Shown piece by piece: positions 34,954-46,089 of a stretch of 64,000 nucleotides of DNA. Every line of letters begins with the position of its first letter. Within the stretch, counting starts at the first letter, position 1. The stretch is from Combretum micranthum (lineage: Eukaryota; Streptophyta; Magnoliopsida; Myrtales; Combretaceae), in assembly GCA_024138025.1 (NCBI GenBank), contig JAMXBD010000023.1, forward strand, positions 682,001-746,000, read 5' to 3'. Both the position numbers and the translations under genes were made by a program. A model generated the notes under the pieces. The model was not told where the DNA came from and ran no database searches. It saw only the letters and a program-made list of their open reading frames with translations.

Positions 34954-36290
34954 TCAGTGCATTGCGAACATCCTTCCAGATCCAGTAGGCTTATTTTCTT
35001 GATTGTTTCCACTTTTCTTTTCCTTTGCTCCACTAGAATCTTTGGACTGCTTAGCTCCTTCATTTTGATTTCTTTGAGGACAAGTAGTTGATAAATGTCC
35101 TATTTTCTTAACAAAAAAGCCAGTAGCTCCCATTCTCTTTAGGCAACTATTAATCATATGTCCAACCTCTCCACAATAATAACACCAATGTTGAAGCTGA
35201 GGGTAATCTAACAAATAAGATTACTCTTCCCTATTACTCCTCCTTTCGAAATTTCAAAGGGTTTAGAGAACTTAGCTTGCTTAGAGGATATACCCATTCC
35301 AACATCTTCATATGATCTCTTCCCAAAAACTTGACTTTTCTTTTTATACCTTTCTATTTCATACTTTTGAGCTTGTTCAATAACTTTACCCTTCTCCACC
35401 AATACAGAAAAATCCTTGATCTCAAGTTCTACCAATCTTTTTTGATATCGCGGTTCCAATCCTACCATAAAGACTTGTTGTTTGAGTTTGTCCCTATCTC
35501 TATAAACAACAGGAGCAAATTGAAGTAATCTATTAAACTCGTTCTTATACTCATCAATACTTCGATTTCCTTGAGCCAAATTCATAAGATTCGCATTATA
35601 CTTGGTTCTCAAACTACTTGAAAAATATTCTTTTAAGAATTCTCTTCTAAAGTCTTCCCATGCAATCGGCTGAAGCAAAGTTCTTTCCTTTGAGGCCCAC
35701 CATAGTTTAGCTCTCAACCTTAGTAATTAGGATCCATAAGGCACTTTGAGATATTCGAGTACTTGAAAAACATTGAATGATCTCTCCACCTGAGCTAACT
35801 AGTCTTTTGCTTCCAAAGGGTTTCCTAAAAGGCCCCTCAAAATATCTGTTACATTTAATAAATTTAGGAAGCAAATTCTTTGGAAGTCTATATATAGGTG
35901 GTGGAGGCATTTGAATTTCATGTACATGAAAGGGTGGTCTTGACTTTAAGTAATTGACTCAACAGATTGTTCCACCTCTTGAGGTATAGTAGCAGATGGG
36001 GGAACTGGTGAGGTAGGAATTCTAGATCTTTGAAGTACCACAGGAGGTACAGTAGGTGCCTCAACTGGAGTAGCTGGTGGCACTATTCCAGGTTGTTGTC
36101 CCCCTTGTAAAGCCAGTGCAATAAGAGCATTTTGTAGTTGGATAGCCTGTAAGATAGTTTCCAACGTGTTTGGTGGTGGTATATTTTAAGGTTCAAGGTG
36201 TCTCTACTCAGCAGGTCTAGAAGCTTCAGGCTAAACGTTTGAAGCAGAAGCTTAAGCATTCCTTGCTCTTCTTCCATATCTATTAAAGTC
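34954..36290 (-). pseudogene. Tekay gag
   Basis: The N-terminal part reads ETILQAIQLQNALIALALQ and a Pro/Val-rich linker (36164-35946). The capsid domain is 35717-35208, with WEDFRREFLKEYFSSSLR and YKNEFNRLLQFAP. A zinc knuckle at 35190-35150 (CYYCGEVGHMINSC, CX2CX4HX4C) is followed by a decayed second knuckle (GHLSTTCPQ). Several stops separate the blocks, and the start codon cannot be fixed. No protease D-S/T-G was found downstream. Confidence 0.82.
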
Positions 36291-36565
36291 AATTTCCAAA
36301 TAATTAACTTTAACATTACAAACATCAAAATGCTTATTATACATGGAAGCATTCGGGCAATATTAATACATAACATATAACATATATTTTATAACTATTC
36401 ATCACAAACACACCTTAACTTCTAGGTCATCAAGTCTACATTCACTCATTCATCTAGGTGTAAACTTGATTCTATGTATCAACTTAGATTCCATTAAATC
36501 TAAACAAAATATCCTTATTACAATCTTATACATATTCAAATTTTTTTTCTTAATCTTACAACTAT

Positions 36566-36577
36566 ACTGTGATACCA
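36566..36577 (-). other. Primer binding site of the Tekay-type element, initiator tRNA-Met type
   Basis: On the minus strand TGGTATCACAG lies three bases after the LTR end and differs by one base from TGGTATCAGAG. Confidence 0.75.
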
Positions 36578-36580
36578 ACT

Positions 36581-38890
36581 TCTACCATATCCCCATAGGG
36601 TACCTTAGTTGTAGCTATACACCATGTAACCAACTGAGGTCTTCATAAAGTTACATGAACATTGTATAGTTAACATGCCCCGTGGCATAGATAGATATAT
36701 AGGATCGAAAGTTTTTTAGAAAAAGAGACATACATATAAGACCTGTATAAGAATAATTACATGAAGTCTAAGCTATCACATAAAAGTTACAAATCTGGTC
36801 TCCAAAGACATCTCTAAAACTTTGATAACAAAATAACTTAAAGATATTCAAACTATTAACTTATATTATCATAAACATTTTCCTCCAAGCTCCAATACAT
36901 AAACAAGGTCTTCTTTCTCAAAACCATCATCCCCAAATTTCTAGATCCTATACTACCTCTAAGCTTGATCTTGGTCCTGGTCACCTTCTTAGTCTTGTAA
37001 ACATCAGTGTAAGGAGTGTGAGCATACAAAGCTCAGTAAATAACTCAAACCTAACATAGTTTCAAGGATATCAAGTAATATTTAATTATCAACTATATGT
37101 AATGCAACAATCACTCATATGCAATAAGCATAGCTCGAATAATTAGAATCCAGACCGATAGAGATTTACGCCCTCTCTTAGGGGTTGAAGGAACCGGCTT
37201 AAGTAAATCACACCCAGGAGAGACTGAGAACTAAGGTAGGATATGTTTCATTGAAAATATAACAACTCAAAATTAACCTTAGAACTTAGAAACTTCACTA
37301 AGTATTAATATTTCATTCAACAACAAAGGCAATGTCCTTCATTCTAAACTTATGTTATTGTAATCCTAGTTTATCAATCTTTAATAAATCATAAAGTACT
37401 AAGCTCAATTATCTTCACTTAACTAGAAAAAAAGGTATTTAACTTGATTTGGATATGGTACAGTCTGAAACAATAAAATTTTAAGCCTTGATATCTTTAG
37501 AATATCTCAAAGCTTAAAACATAAAAATTGTAGAGCTCTCTCTAAGCTTTCCATAGTCTCTTTAATCACCTAAATATGACTTTGAAGGAAAAAGTTACGA
37601 TCAAATTACGAAATAGGGGAGGCTACACGGCTGTGCTGACCCTCAAAAAAGGTAAAAATTCGAGTTTTACACCCTCTATGCTCATCACAGGCTCCTGTAC
37701 GCCCGTGCATACCCAAAAAAAATGCCCAGAAGCGAAGTTTCATCCTCAACACCTTCTCCACAGGCTTGTGCACGCTCGTGCATATCCTCCCTTGCACCAA
37801 AAGCTCCCAACTTCAAAAGTTTCACTTTCCAAACTGATTTGTTAATCTTTAACTTCATCAAATACACTCCCTCACTCATATACATACTTCAAACATCCTT
37901 CCAACAACTTTACATATGCATCACACCAAAATCTAAACTCCGCATCAACTCCGCACAACATCAACCCATTCAACCAACAAAAGACTAATAACTCCTTGAT
38001 TTAAGACTAAACTACCAAATTCAACACTTCACATCACCTATGTAACTTTAAAATCATCAACAACAATAAACCCAACATTTATTTATATGAACTCTATATT
38101 ACATTACTTAATTTACAAAATAACAAGGTAAAAGTATATGATACTTACATATATGTGTCTTTACTTGTTGATTTGTACTCGAAATGAATTTTAGAGGAAT
38201 TTAAGGAGAGAAAATGATGAAGGAAAATGTAAAGGGAAAGGGAAAATGGCATTTGCTCCAAGAGAAGAAGAGGGAGAGATTTTTGTGAAATTTTGTGTGA
38301 TATTTATCTTATATAATTAGATAAAGCTTTTTTGACTTTTGAGGCATGAATAAGAGGGATTGTGTATGTGCATGTGCATGATATTAAGGTGAGTATATAG
38401 GCTTTGGGCTTGGATTTGTTATACATGAGTTATGTTTATTTGTAATACACAAATTAGCTTCTACAATTGCCATGCATCAAGATTCAATAACTTGAAATCA
38501 TTGCAAAGTTTAATTAAATTAGTTTGTAAATTTTTATTTAAATAAAATTTCATCGTGAAATCTATAATAATATTCCTTATAATTTAAAGGTTAATTTTTT
38601 TGAAATATAAGTTTTAGAGGAATTTGAAAGTAAACTAATTGGCAAACAACTTAAAATAAGTTACTTGAAATTTTAACCCTTTAATAACTTAATTAATATG
38701 AAAATTGAAAGTAATTAAATTAATATGCAACTTTGAAAAAAATTTAATGAAATTTTGAATTTCTATTCTTACTTATCTTATTTCATATATGTTGTTATAC
38801 TTAAATCTAATAACCATAACATTCATTCCAATTTATATACTAAAATTTCATTGATTTTAAATCTGCTCCCTAAACTTACTCATTAAAACA
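36581..38890 (-). repeat. 5' LTR of the Tekay-type element
   Basis: On the minus strand it runs from TGTTTTAATGAG (38890) to 36581 next to the PBS. It is 2310 bp against 2603 bp for the other LTR, because of a deletion near 37340 and an extra stretch near 37710-37950. It carries the block shared with the copia LTR at about 37497-37610. Confidence 0.8.
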
Positions 38891-39751
38891 TTTGCGCACC
38901 CCCCCCCCCGGGGAACGGACTAAGAGAACAATGCTTCTGATTGTCCCTATTACTTCCAAATTATTTTTAAAAAAAAAAGGGAAGGAAAGTTCCATTTGCA
39001 ATGGCAATGTACTTTGCAAGGAAACAAATAAAATTATAGCTCACTTCATATGGGCATTTCATTTTAATTTTCTATATATCTCTTTCTTTCTCTCTCACAC
39101 TTACATGGAACTATTTCCTTTATATTACTGCAAAATTATGTTTTTTTTTTCTCCTTAGTGTATAAATCAATGCCAAACATATTACAAATATCTCTGTCGC
39201 TTAGTATGAGATTTATCGCCTATGCATGCGATATGACCGCTAGACTTAGAAATTGCTGATTGGTTCGAGCATTGTCTTTCAGGCACATGAAACCAAGCCT
39301 TAAAGATACCAAGAAAGATATTTCACTCTTAACAAGAGTATATGTGCTTAATGGTTAAGTCGTGCGTAATACTCAAATTTTTCGAATAATGTGATGCATA
39401 TAATTGCTATTTAAATACTAGAAAATAGCATTAAAAAAATTGTTGCTTGTAGTGAGAGTATTGCTCCGATGCGTGATGTCTTATTGAAGACCTAACAAGT
39501 CATTTGAAGGGGTATTAATACCATTCTACTTGTTGCATGTAAGTGCAACTGAATAGGTATGGAAAATCCTAAGTGCACAATACATTATATATGTACCATA
39601 AAATAAACAAATGGTAATACACTTCAAAAATAGAAAATTGAGAAATGACAGAGTAATATAACAAGACAAAGTTATTATCATTTAGCAAGTGCAGCTCAAG
39701 ATATGATCTGTTAAGTGTACAAAGAAAGATAAATCAAATCACAATACTACT
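38891..39751. other. Spacer, 3' of the PMD gene; no gene seen
   Basis: Starts with an unusual junction of a C run and GGGGAACGGAC (38898-38925) directly beside the Tekay LTR. The rest is AT-rich and presumably belonged to the Tat-like element or to the PMD 3' flank. No RT or integrase motif was found. Confidence 0.4.
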
Positions 39752-41683
39752 TTAACGCTTGATGACCAACTTTACAATCGAGTTAAGAACCCTATTTCTA
39801 AGTTGTCTTTCAACCTCAAGTTCTACTTCTTTGAGTTTAGCCTTGAGCTGATCTCGACGCTCAACAATGTCATGGCAAGCTAATACCTTATGAGCTTTAG
39901 CAGCACTAAACTCCATCTTACTTAGCCTGAATTTAAAGTTATGCCCTACGATAACTATATTTACTAACTCCATTTCAGTCATAATGAATCCTATGTTCTA
40001 TTCAGGAGCTTAGCAGCTCTGCTAAGTAATTGCATAATATCGCTAATTACTTTAGTACCTAGACAAATTATACCTTATAAGAAGTTGCATTCTCTCTCAT
40101 GCAACTATTCTAGTGAATATAGAAGAGAGGAAGGTACAATGCATCCATGGAAACTGACAAATTCCCTGACGACACTTCAGTTGTATTTGAACTTCTTGTT
40201 ATGTTTGGCTGTGGCAAGTTAGCAACTGCGATAGGTAGAAGTGAAACATTCTGATTGTCTGTAGACAAATGTCTTCAGGAGTGTTCACTAGACTCATTAA
40301 TTGACCGTAACTCTTCACTGTCGTTGCTACTTTCTTGCGTTGTGGTAATCATATCCTATGTAGTCATTAGTACCACCACATACTTATATCGGAGTTGCCT
40401 CATAATCCATTAATTCCTCATCATCCTCTTAGCTACAATCATAGGAGGTATAGGTTGATCCTTAGAATGAAGCTATTTTCCTTTTCCATACTAATGAGGT
40501 CATGGATGGGGGGTAGTTGGAACAGAGCTTGATACACTAACACTTCCTACCTCATGTTCCGCTGGCACTTCAATTATGTTATCTTATGTTATTCTCTATA
40601 AAAGAAAAGATCTTATAACATTAAATAAAAAAAGAAGACAATTGGTCCATCTGTATAGCAAATAAGAGACAAATGCAATTGCATACCTCGTGGGCTCATA
40701 AATGCTTGGTGTGTTTAATGGTGGATAAAGCAGGTGACAAATGATTATCTTTCATCTTTCTACATGACCGATGATTAGAATTGATCCATTTGTAGGAAAT
40801 TGAAGATAAAAATCATGTCTATGGATGATCGCCTCAATCACTTCATCATTGATATTGATAGAAGTATACTTTAGGAACATATCAAAACAATTGGTCTAAT
40901 ATGTCAACCATCCAACATAAGCTACCCCGCAATGGTCAGGAGATGGAAAATACAAATGATGGATGTGTAAATAAATATCTCTATACTCCTTTAGTGCAAG
41001 TGCCTTGCAACATGCATCAAAGTCCTTATTAATACTAAACTAGCGGAGGACACCTTGATCAAATCTAAATTGATAGGCAACCTATTGAGGTGAATATACC
41101 ATCATACTTCGGTTAAGGAAACTTGTTGAAGAGTTCTTCCAATCATGGAGTGAAGAAAGACTCCCAAGTGTATACTAGAAAAGAAAACCAACTTTTAACT
41201 GTGCAAGTTTGTCTCAACCTCCCACTAGGTCTACTAAACCAATAGAGCCTAGGGGGTAGAAATGAAGACAACCCTCATAGCCATCTAACTTCTTAACATA
41301 AGGGCAAAATCTAAATTCACTCGCAACATCAATCACCTCTAGTAATAGCTGCACAAGCTTCCTTTCAGTCCATGCCCAAGCTCGAGGACGAACAGACACA
41401 AGCTTCTTGCTCTTAATAGGAGGGATAGAATAGTTCCTATAACATTTGGAGAAAAACAAATGTAGGAATACTAAGTCCATTGATGACAATACCATATAAT
41501 GCCCTTTCGATCGCAGTAAAGTTAGATGATAGATATCTATACGTTGAGATAATGATCCAAAGTAAAAGGGCCCTAATGCAAAGCACTTGCCTTGAGCAAT
41601 GATATGGATTAACGCTTCCTTCTGATCCTCTAGGAAAAACATACGAAGAGAGCCAAAATATGAGAAAAGCTTCAAACCTGTAC

Positions 41684-41778
41684 CTGAAAAAAAAAAAAGT
41701 AGTACATGAGTCATAATAGTATGGTAAAGTGAATGCAAATAATACATTAAAAAGTAGAGCATAAGTACTTGCTCACAC
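41684..41778 (-). other. Retained spliceosomal intron in the PMD pseudogene
   Basis: On the minus strand the donor is AG|GTGTGAG and the acceptor is a twelve-T tract ending in CAG|G. Removing these 95 bases restores the expected PMD frame (EAFLIFWLSSYVFP). The continuous 278-codon frame across this region (42050-41214) therefore includes translated intron between GPYLR and TGLKL. Confidence 0.8.
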
Positions 41779-42423
41779 CTAAGATATGGTCCTGTGGCCG
41801 TTTCACCACCATCCACTTCACTCTCAAAGAAGTAATTAAACCATAAAGTGAAGGTCATTTTCTTACTGCTCCCCTTAGCTTCTTTTATCGCAACCATTAA
41901 GAGAGGTTGTAATTTATTTTCTCGATCAGAAACATTAATTGCGGCAATGTCAGTATGCCCAAAGGTATGAAGACCAGATAGAATGAAGACATCTTCAAGA
42001 GTTGGGGTAAGCTCATCCCATGTAGTCACAAAAGATGTGTATCTAAACACTCCATCTAGTGAGAATTACCCACTAAAGCTTCATGTCATTTGTACGAGGA
42101 AAATGTAGTTTAGAAGTGATGAGTACAACATGGTACACTCCTACCTTATGTAATTTCTTCACATATGTTGGGTTGCCTATGATGTACTTCACTCAGTCAG
42201 ACTTGCTAGCTACCCTCTGCTTTGGACATAAGAATTGAGTGTATGAAAGAGGAAGTTCCTTCCTCTCATTTCTAAAATGCAACATTGACTTCACTTGTAA
42301 GGGAACTCTTTGTTGAGGATGAGGCTCTAGTTTTATGTAGCAGAAAGTCCCATTAGTAAGATGGTACTCGTAGCATCACACTTTTTTCACACTTGCCTAG
42401 AAGAAATCTTTGGTGATGGTAGC

Positions 42424-42935
42424 TGATGCGGTCAATAATGATGCGGCTAATATTTTTAATGATGCAGTAGATATTTTTAATAATGTGGTCAATATTAAAT
42501 ATTTAATAGCTTGCCATTAATATCTTTTAATAGTTTTCTTTTTTTGGTCAAAATTAAAAAAAAATACCTTTTGAATATGGATTAATGTCTTTTAATAGGA
42601 TTTTCCTTTTCAGTCTTTTTCCTTTTCAAAATATCATTTAATGTCTTTTTTAGTATTTTCCTTTTCAAATACCATTTAATGTCATTTATTAGGATGATTT
42701 TGGGCTTACTTATAAGTGTACGTCCTAGGGAAATGAGAATATCAATTATTATTAGAAATATAAAATTGGAGTTATCTTCCTCTTTTTTCCTAAATTTTCC
42801 AATTACTATTTTTGTTTATTCGAATTTGGATGCCAATTATCTAGGTATTTTCGAAATCAATAAATAATCAAAGATCACTTTCTAGGTATTCTAGGAATCA
42901 ACGGAACATGATTAAATTTAATTGCTTTCGCTGCA
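42424..42935 (+). repeat. LTR A1 (left end of the array)
   Basis: Starts TGATGCGGTCAATAA, with an extra 15-bp copy of the start, then TGATGCGGCTAATATT. It ends at GCTGCA before a decayed PBS (TTAGTATTACAACC). It matches A2 throughout. Confidence 0.8.
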
Positions 42936-43104
42936 TTAGTATTACAACCGTATTCGCTCTTAGATTGTCATGACACCATATGAACAGACCAATCAATGAC
43001 GTGCAGTGAATGAGATTTATGATCATAATGATCTAGATAAGAGAATCAAACAAATGATTGACGAACGGCTAGATGCAGCTTTAGAACGTTGATCGGATAC
43101 GATA

Positions 43105-43578
43105 ATGGATCGACTTACAGAGAAGATGGGTGCACATACGACAGAAGAAGATGTTTGTGAGGCTGAAGGACAACTAGTCTTTGATACTTACATTGATGAA
43201 GAGGATGATGTTTTTGAGAATAATGGTGAACCATTGTTTGATATTTTTATTGATAACAAGGATGATGTTTTTGAGGTCGTTGATAATGGAGGACTAGTTT
43301 TTGACACTAAGTGTGATGAAGAAGAAGTGTTTTTGCCTGGAGATGGTAGGAAAACATTGGTAGGAGAAAAGGTTGGTAAAGAGGTTGCAATTCCTATAGT
43401 AGCAAGTTCCATAATAGTAGAGTTTTGTGATGTGTTTCCTGATGAGTTACCAGATGGATTAACCCCATTACGTGATATCCAACATCAAATTAATCTTGAA
43501 GCGAGAGCAGCCCTTTCAAACATGACATGTTACAAAATGAGTTCTAGAGAGCATGTGGAGTTAAAGGAGACAAGTTAA
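43105..43578 (+). CDS. Acidic-repeat ORF fused to an RT N-terminal fragment (element A)
   Basis: A 157-codon intact frame. Residues about 14-75 carry degenerate repeats of the type DVFE-x-GEP-x-FD-x-x-IDEED. After a short linker, residues about 105-155 read VEFCDVFPDELPDGLTPLRD and MSSREHVELKE, the well-known start of the gypsy RT region, but they lack the palm and catalytic Asp residues. It follows LTR A1 and its PBS. After a stop, a further RT-like scrap (PAFLAPKKDHLWHVCMI) appears before jumping to the pol 3' tail (MAKIRG) and the PPT. The likely role is as a template for trans-mobilisation, with the ORF perhaps meaningless. A partly broken counterpart lies at 45019-45380. Confidence 0.55.
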   Translation: MDRLTEKMGAHTTEEDVCEAEGQLVFDTYIDEEDDVFENNGEPLFDIFIDNKDDVFEVVDNGGLVFDTKCDEEEVFLPGDGRKTLVGEKVGKEVAIPIVASSIIVEFCDVFPDELPDGLTPLRDIQHQINLEARAALSNMTCYKMSSREHVELKETS

Positions 43579-43748
43579 TAAATTTTTTCCTAAAGGTTTT
43601 ATTTAGGAAAGTGAGAATTTTTATGCAATTCCAGCCTTTCTAGCACCTAAAAAGGATCACTTGTGGCATGTTTGCATGATTGATTCCAAGTAATTCTTGC
43701 AGGACATGGCGAAAATTCGAGGGTGAATTTTATCTAACCTGAGGGGAA

Positions 43749-44290
43749 TGATGCGGCTAATATTTTTAATGATGCAATCAATATTTTTAATGATGTGGTC
43801 AATATTGAATATTTAGTAGCTTGCCATTAATATCTTTTAATATTTTTCTTTTTTAGTTAAGATTCAAAAGAATATCTTTTGAATATGGATTAATGTCTTT
43901 TAATAGGATTTTCCTTTTAGTCCTTTTCCTTTTCAAAATATCATTTAATGTATTTTAATATGATGTCCATTTTAGTCTTTTCCTTTTGAAATACCATTTA
44001 ATGTGGTTTATTAGGATGAATTTTTTAGTCTTTTTCCTTATTTGTAGCTTTCAGGCTTGCTTATAAATGTACGCCCTAGGACAATAAAAATATCAGTTAT
44101 TAATAGAAATATAAAATTTGAGTTGTCTTCCTCTTTTTCCCAAAATTTTGAATGATTGCGTTTATTTATTCAAATTTAGATGCCAATTAGCTTGATATTT
44201 ACAAAATCAATAGATAATTGAAGATCGCTTTTTGAATATTCTAAGAATCAATAGAACGTGATTAAATTTAATTACTTTCGTTGTGTTAGT
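43749..44290 (+). repeat. LTR A2
   Basis: Starts TGATGCGGCTAATATT directly after the PPT CTGAGGGGAA, and ends near GTGTTAG before a PBS-like TAGTATTTGAGC. It serves as 3' LTR of the first unit and apparent 5' LTR of the next. Confidence 0.8.
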
Positions 44291-44525
44291 TAGTATTTGA
44301 GCTGTATTTGCTCTTCGATTGTCATAACAGTACTTAAGATAGCTGAGTTATAGAGGCAGATTGGGGTGTTATTGGCTAAAGTTTTTATTCAGGCAAGTCT
44401 AAATCCTTATGCAATTCCATCGCTTAAGAAGGATCACATGTGGCGTATTTGTATGGTTAGTTTCAAGCTATTCTTCCATAGCATGGTAAAAAATCTAGGG
44501 TGAATTTTGTTAAACCAGGGGAGAA
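44291..44525 (+). repeat. Chimeric short internal region between LTR A2 and LTR B1
   Basis: The first 45 bp (PBS, then GATTGTCATAACAG) match the start of internal A. From about 44335 on it matches the end of internal B (GAGGCAGATTGGGGTG, then an IPSLKKDHMWRI-like scrap), ending in the PPT CCAGGGGAGAA. The whole ORF region is deleted. Confidence 0.7.
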
Positions 44526-44994
44526 TGATGCGGCGGAAGAAGAGATGGCAATATTTTAAAATTGGGAAAGAAATAAATTGAAATTTATTTTTCCTTTTAA
44601 TTATTTTGATGTTTGTAGTATTTTAGGAAGTTTCCTTTATGTGCCGTCTATGATATTTATTTCTTCATTCAAATACTTTTATGTTTGTAGACCTTTTTAG
44701 GAAGTTTTCTTTTTGGAAAATTTTAGATTTTTTGCTATATAAATGTATGCTTCAGTGCAAAAAAAGGTAAATTGGTTATCATTTTTTCAAAGAAAATTTT
44801 ATAGAGCCATCTTCGCTCTTTATTCCAAATTTCGAATTCTTGCATAGAATATTTATTTTTGATGCCATCTACCAAGATATCCTTATAATCAATAGATAGT
44901 TGAGGATCGCTTTTCGGGTATTATTAGAATCAACAATTTATGATATAAACCCTAATTCAACTTTTCACTTCATACGCTATATCAATCGGTATCA
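44526..44994 (+). repeat. LTR B1
   Basis: Starts TGATGCGGCGGAAGAAG and ends CGCTATATCA before a good PBS (TCGGTATCAGAGCTACG, 44996-45012). A TATATAAAT motif at 44736-44744 is the likely promoter. Confidence 0.8.
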
Positions 44995-44995
44995 G

Positions 44996-45012
44996 AGCTA
45001 CGTTCGTTCTTC
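44996..45012 (+). other. Primer binding site of element B, initiator tRNA-Met type
   Basis: GGTATCAGAGC is an exact match to the core of the tRNA-Met PBS, just after LTR B1. Confidence 0.85.
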
Positions 45013-45018
45013 AATTGT

Positions 45019-45641
45019 CATGGCACCTCGTAGACAGACTAATAAAAGACGTGCAGTGGATGAGATCTATCATCATAATGATTTGGATTGATGGATTAGA
45101 CAAATAATTGATGAGAGGCTGGATGCATCCTTGGAGCATCGCTTGGATGTGATAATAGATCAACTTGTAGAGAGGATGGGTACACATATAGTAGAGGAAG
45201 ATGTTTTTGAGATTGATGGATAACCAATCTTTGATGCTCATATTGATGGAGAGGGTGATGTTTTTGAGGCTGATGGTGAACCAATATTTAATAGTTATGT
45301 GGATGAAGAGGAAGATGTCTTTGAAGTTGTTGGTGATGGTGAACTAATTTTCGACACCGAGTATGCTTAAAAAGAAATGTAGGATTTAGATGTTGTTTTT
45401 GCTTTAGTGGATAAAGCTGGTGATAAGGAGATAACAGTATTTGACATAGTAGTGTTAAAGAGGTAGATTGGGGTGCTATTTGCTAAAATTTTTATTTGGG
45501 CAAGTCTAAGTCGTCATACAATTCCAGCTCTTCTAACGCCCAAGAGGGATCGCATATGGCATATTTATGTGGTTAGTTTTAAGTGATTCTTGCATGGTAT
45601 GGTAAAAATTCGAGGGTGAATTTTGTCCAATCGAGGGAAAA
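45019..45641 (+). pseudogene. Acidic-repeat ORF and pol-end scraps of element B
   Basis: Begins MAPRRQTNKRRAVDE after the PBS, followed by an RLDVIIDQLVERMG segment. It then has repeats such as DVFEADGEPIFNSYVDEEED, homologous to the element A ORF. Stops occur at 45089, near 45223 and near 45370. RT-like scraps (IPALLTPKRDRIWHIYV) and the pol tail (MVKIRG) follow, with no RT palm. The N-terminal segment is basic, unlike the acidic repeats. Confidence 0.6.
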
Positions 45642-46089
45642 TGATGCAATGGAAAAAGAGATAACAATATTTAAAAATTGGGAAAGAATTTATTTTTCCT
45701 TTTAATTATTTTGATGTTTGTAGACTTTTTCCATATGGCATATTTGTGTGGTTAGTTTTAATTGATTCTTGCATGGTATGGTAAAAATTCGAGGGTGAAT
45801 TTTGTCCAATCGAGGGAAAATGATGCAATGGAAAAAGAGATAACAATATTTAAAAATTGGGAAAGAATTTATTTTTCCTTTTAATTATTTTGATGTTTGT
45901 AGACTTTTTCCATATGGCATATTTGTGTGGTTAGTTTTAAGTGATTCTTGCATGGTATGGTAAAAATTCGAGGGTGAATTTTGTCCAATCGAGGGAAAAT
46001 GATGCAATGGAAAAAGAGATAACAATATTTAAAAATTGGAAAAGAATTTATTTTTCCTTTTAATTATTTTGATGTTTGTAGACTTTTAG
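45553..46089 (+). repeat. 179-bp triplication over the PPT/LTR B2 junction
   Basis: CATATGGCATATTT starts at 45553, 45732 and 45911, giving exact 179-bp spacing. Each unit holds the pol tail, the PPT (TCGAGGGAAAA) and the first roughly 90 bp of LTR B. The units differ at only a few positions, so the triplication is younger than the divergence between LTR B1 and LTR B2. Confidence 0.9.

Larger units (their letters stand above)
29404..38890 (-). mobile_element. Tekay/Del-type chromoviral Ty3/gypsy retrotransposon
   Basis: A nearly full-length, decayed element on the minus strand. The 5' LTR is 36581-38890, the PBS is at 36566-36577, gag runs 36290-34954, RT/RNase H/integrase run from about 34850 to 32400, a chromodomain-type C terminus is at 32394-32047, and the 3' LTR is 29404-32006. 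The protease region between gag and RT is missing or unrecognisable. The LTRs differ by two large indels and many substitutions. The flanking pentamers (ttccc, tttgc) agree at only 3 of 5 positions, so the target duplication is not proven. It lies between the two halves of the Tat-like element. Confidence 0.88.

Noticed and set aside
29399..38895. Target-site duplication for the Tekay-type element
   Set aside because: ttccc and tttgc agree at only three of five positions, not enough to claim.
41214..42050. Continuous 278-codon minus-strand frame read as one protein
   Set aside because: It reads through the 95-bp intron and a frameshift; only parts of it are true PMD sequence. Treated within the PMD pseudogene.
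43188..43412. Ser/Thr-rich minus-strand frame
   Set aside because: Antisense shadow of the acidic-repeat ORF of array element A.
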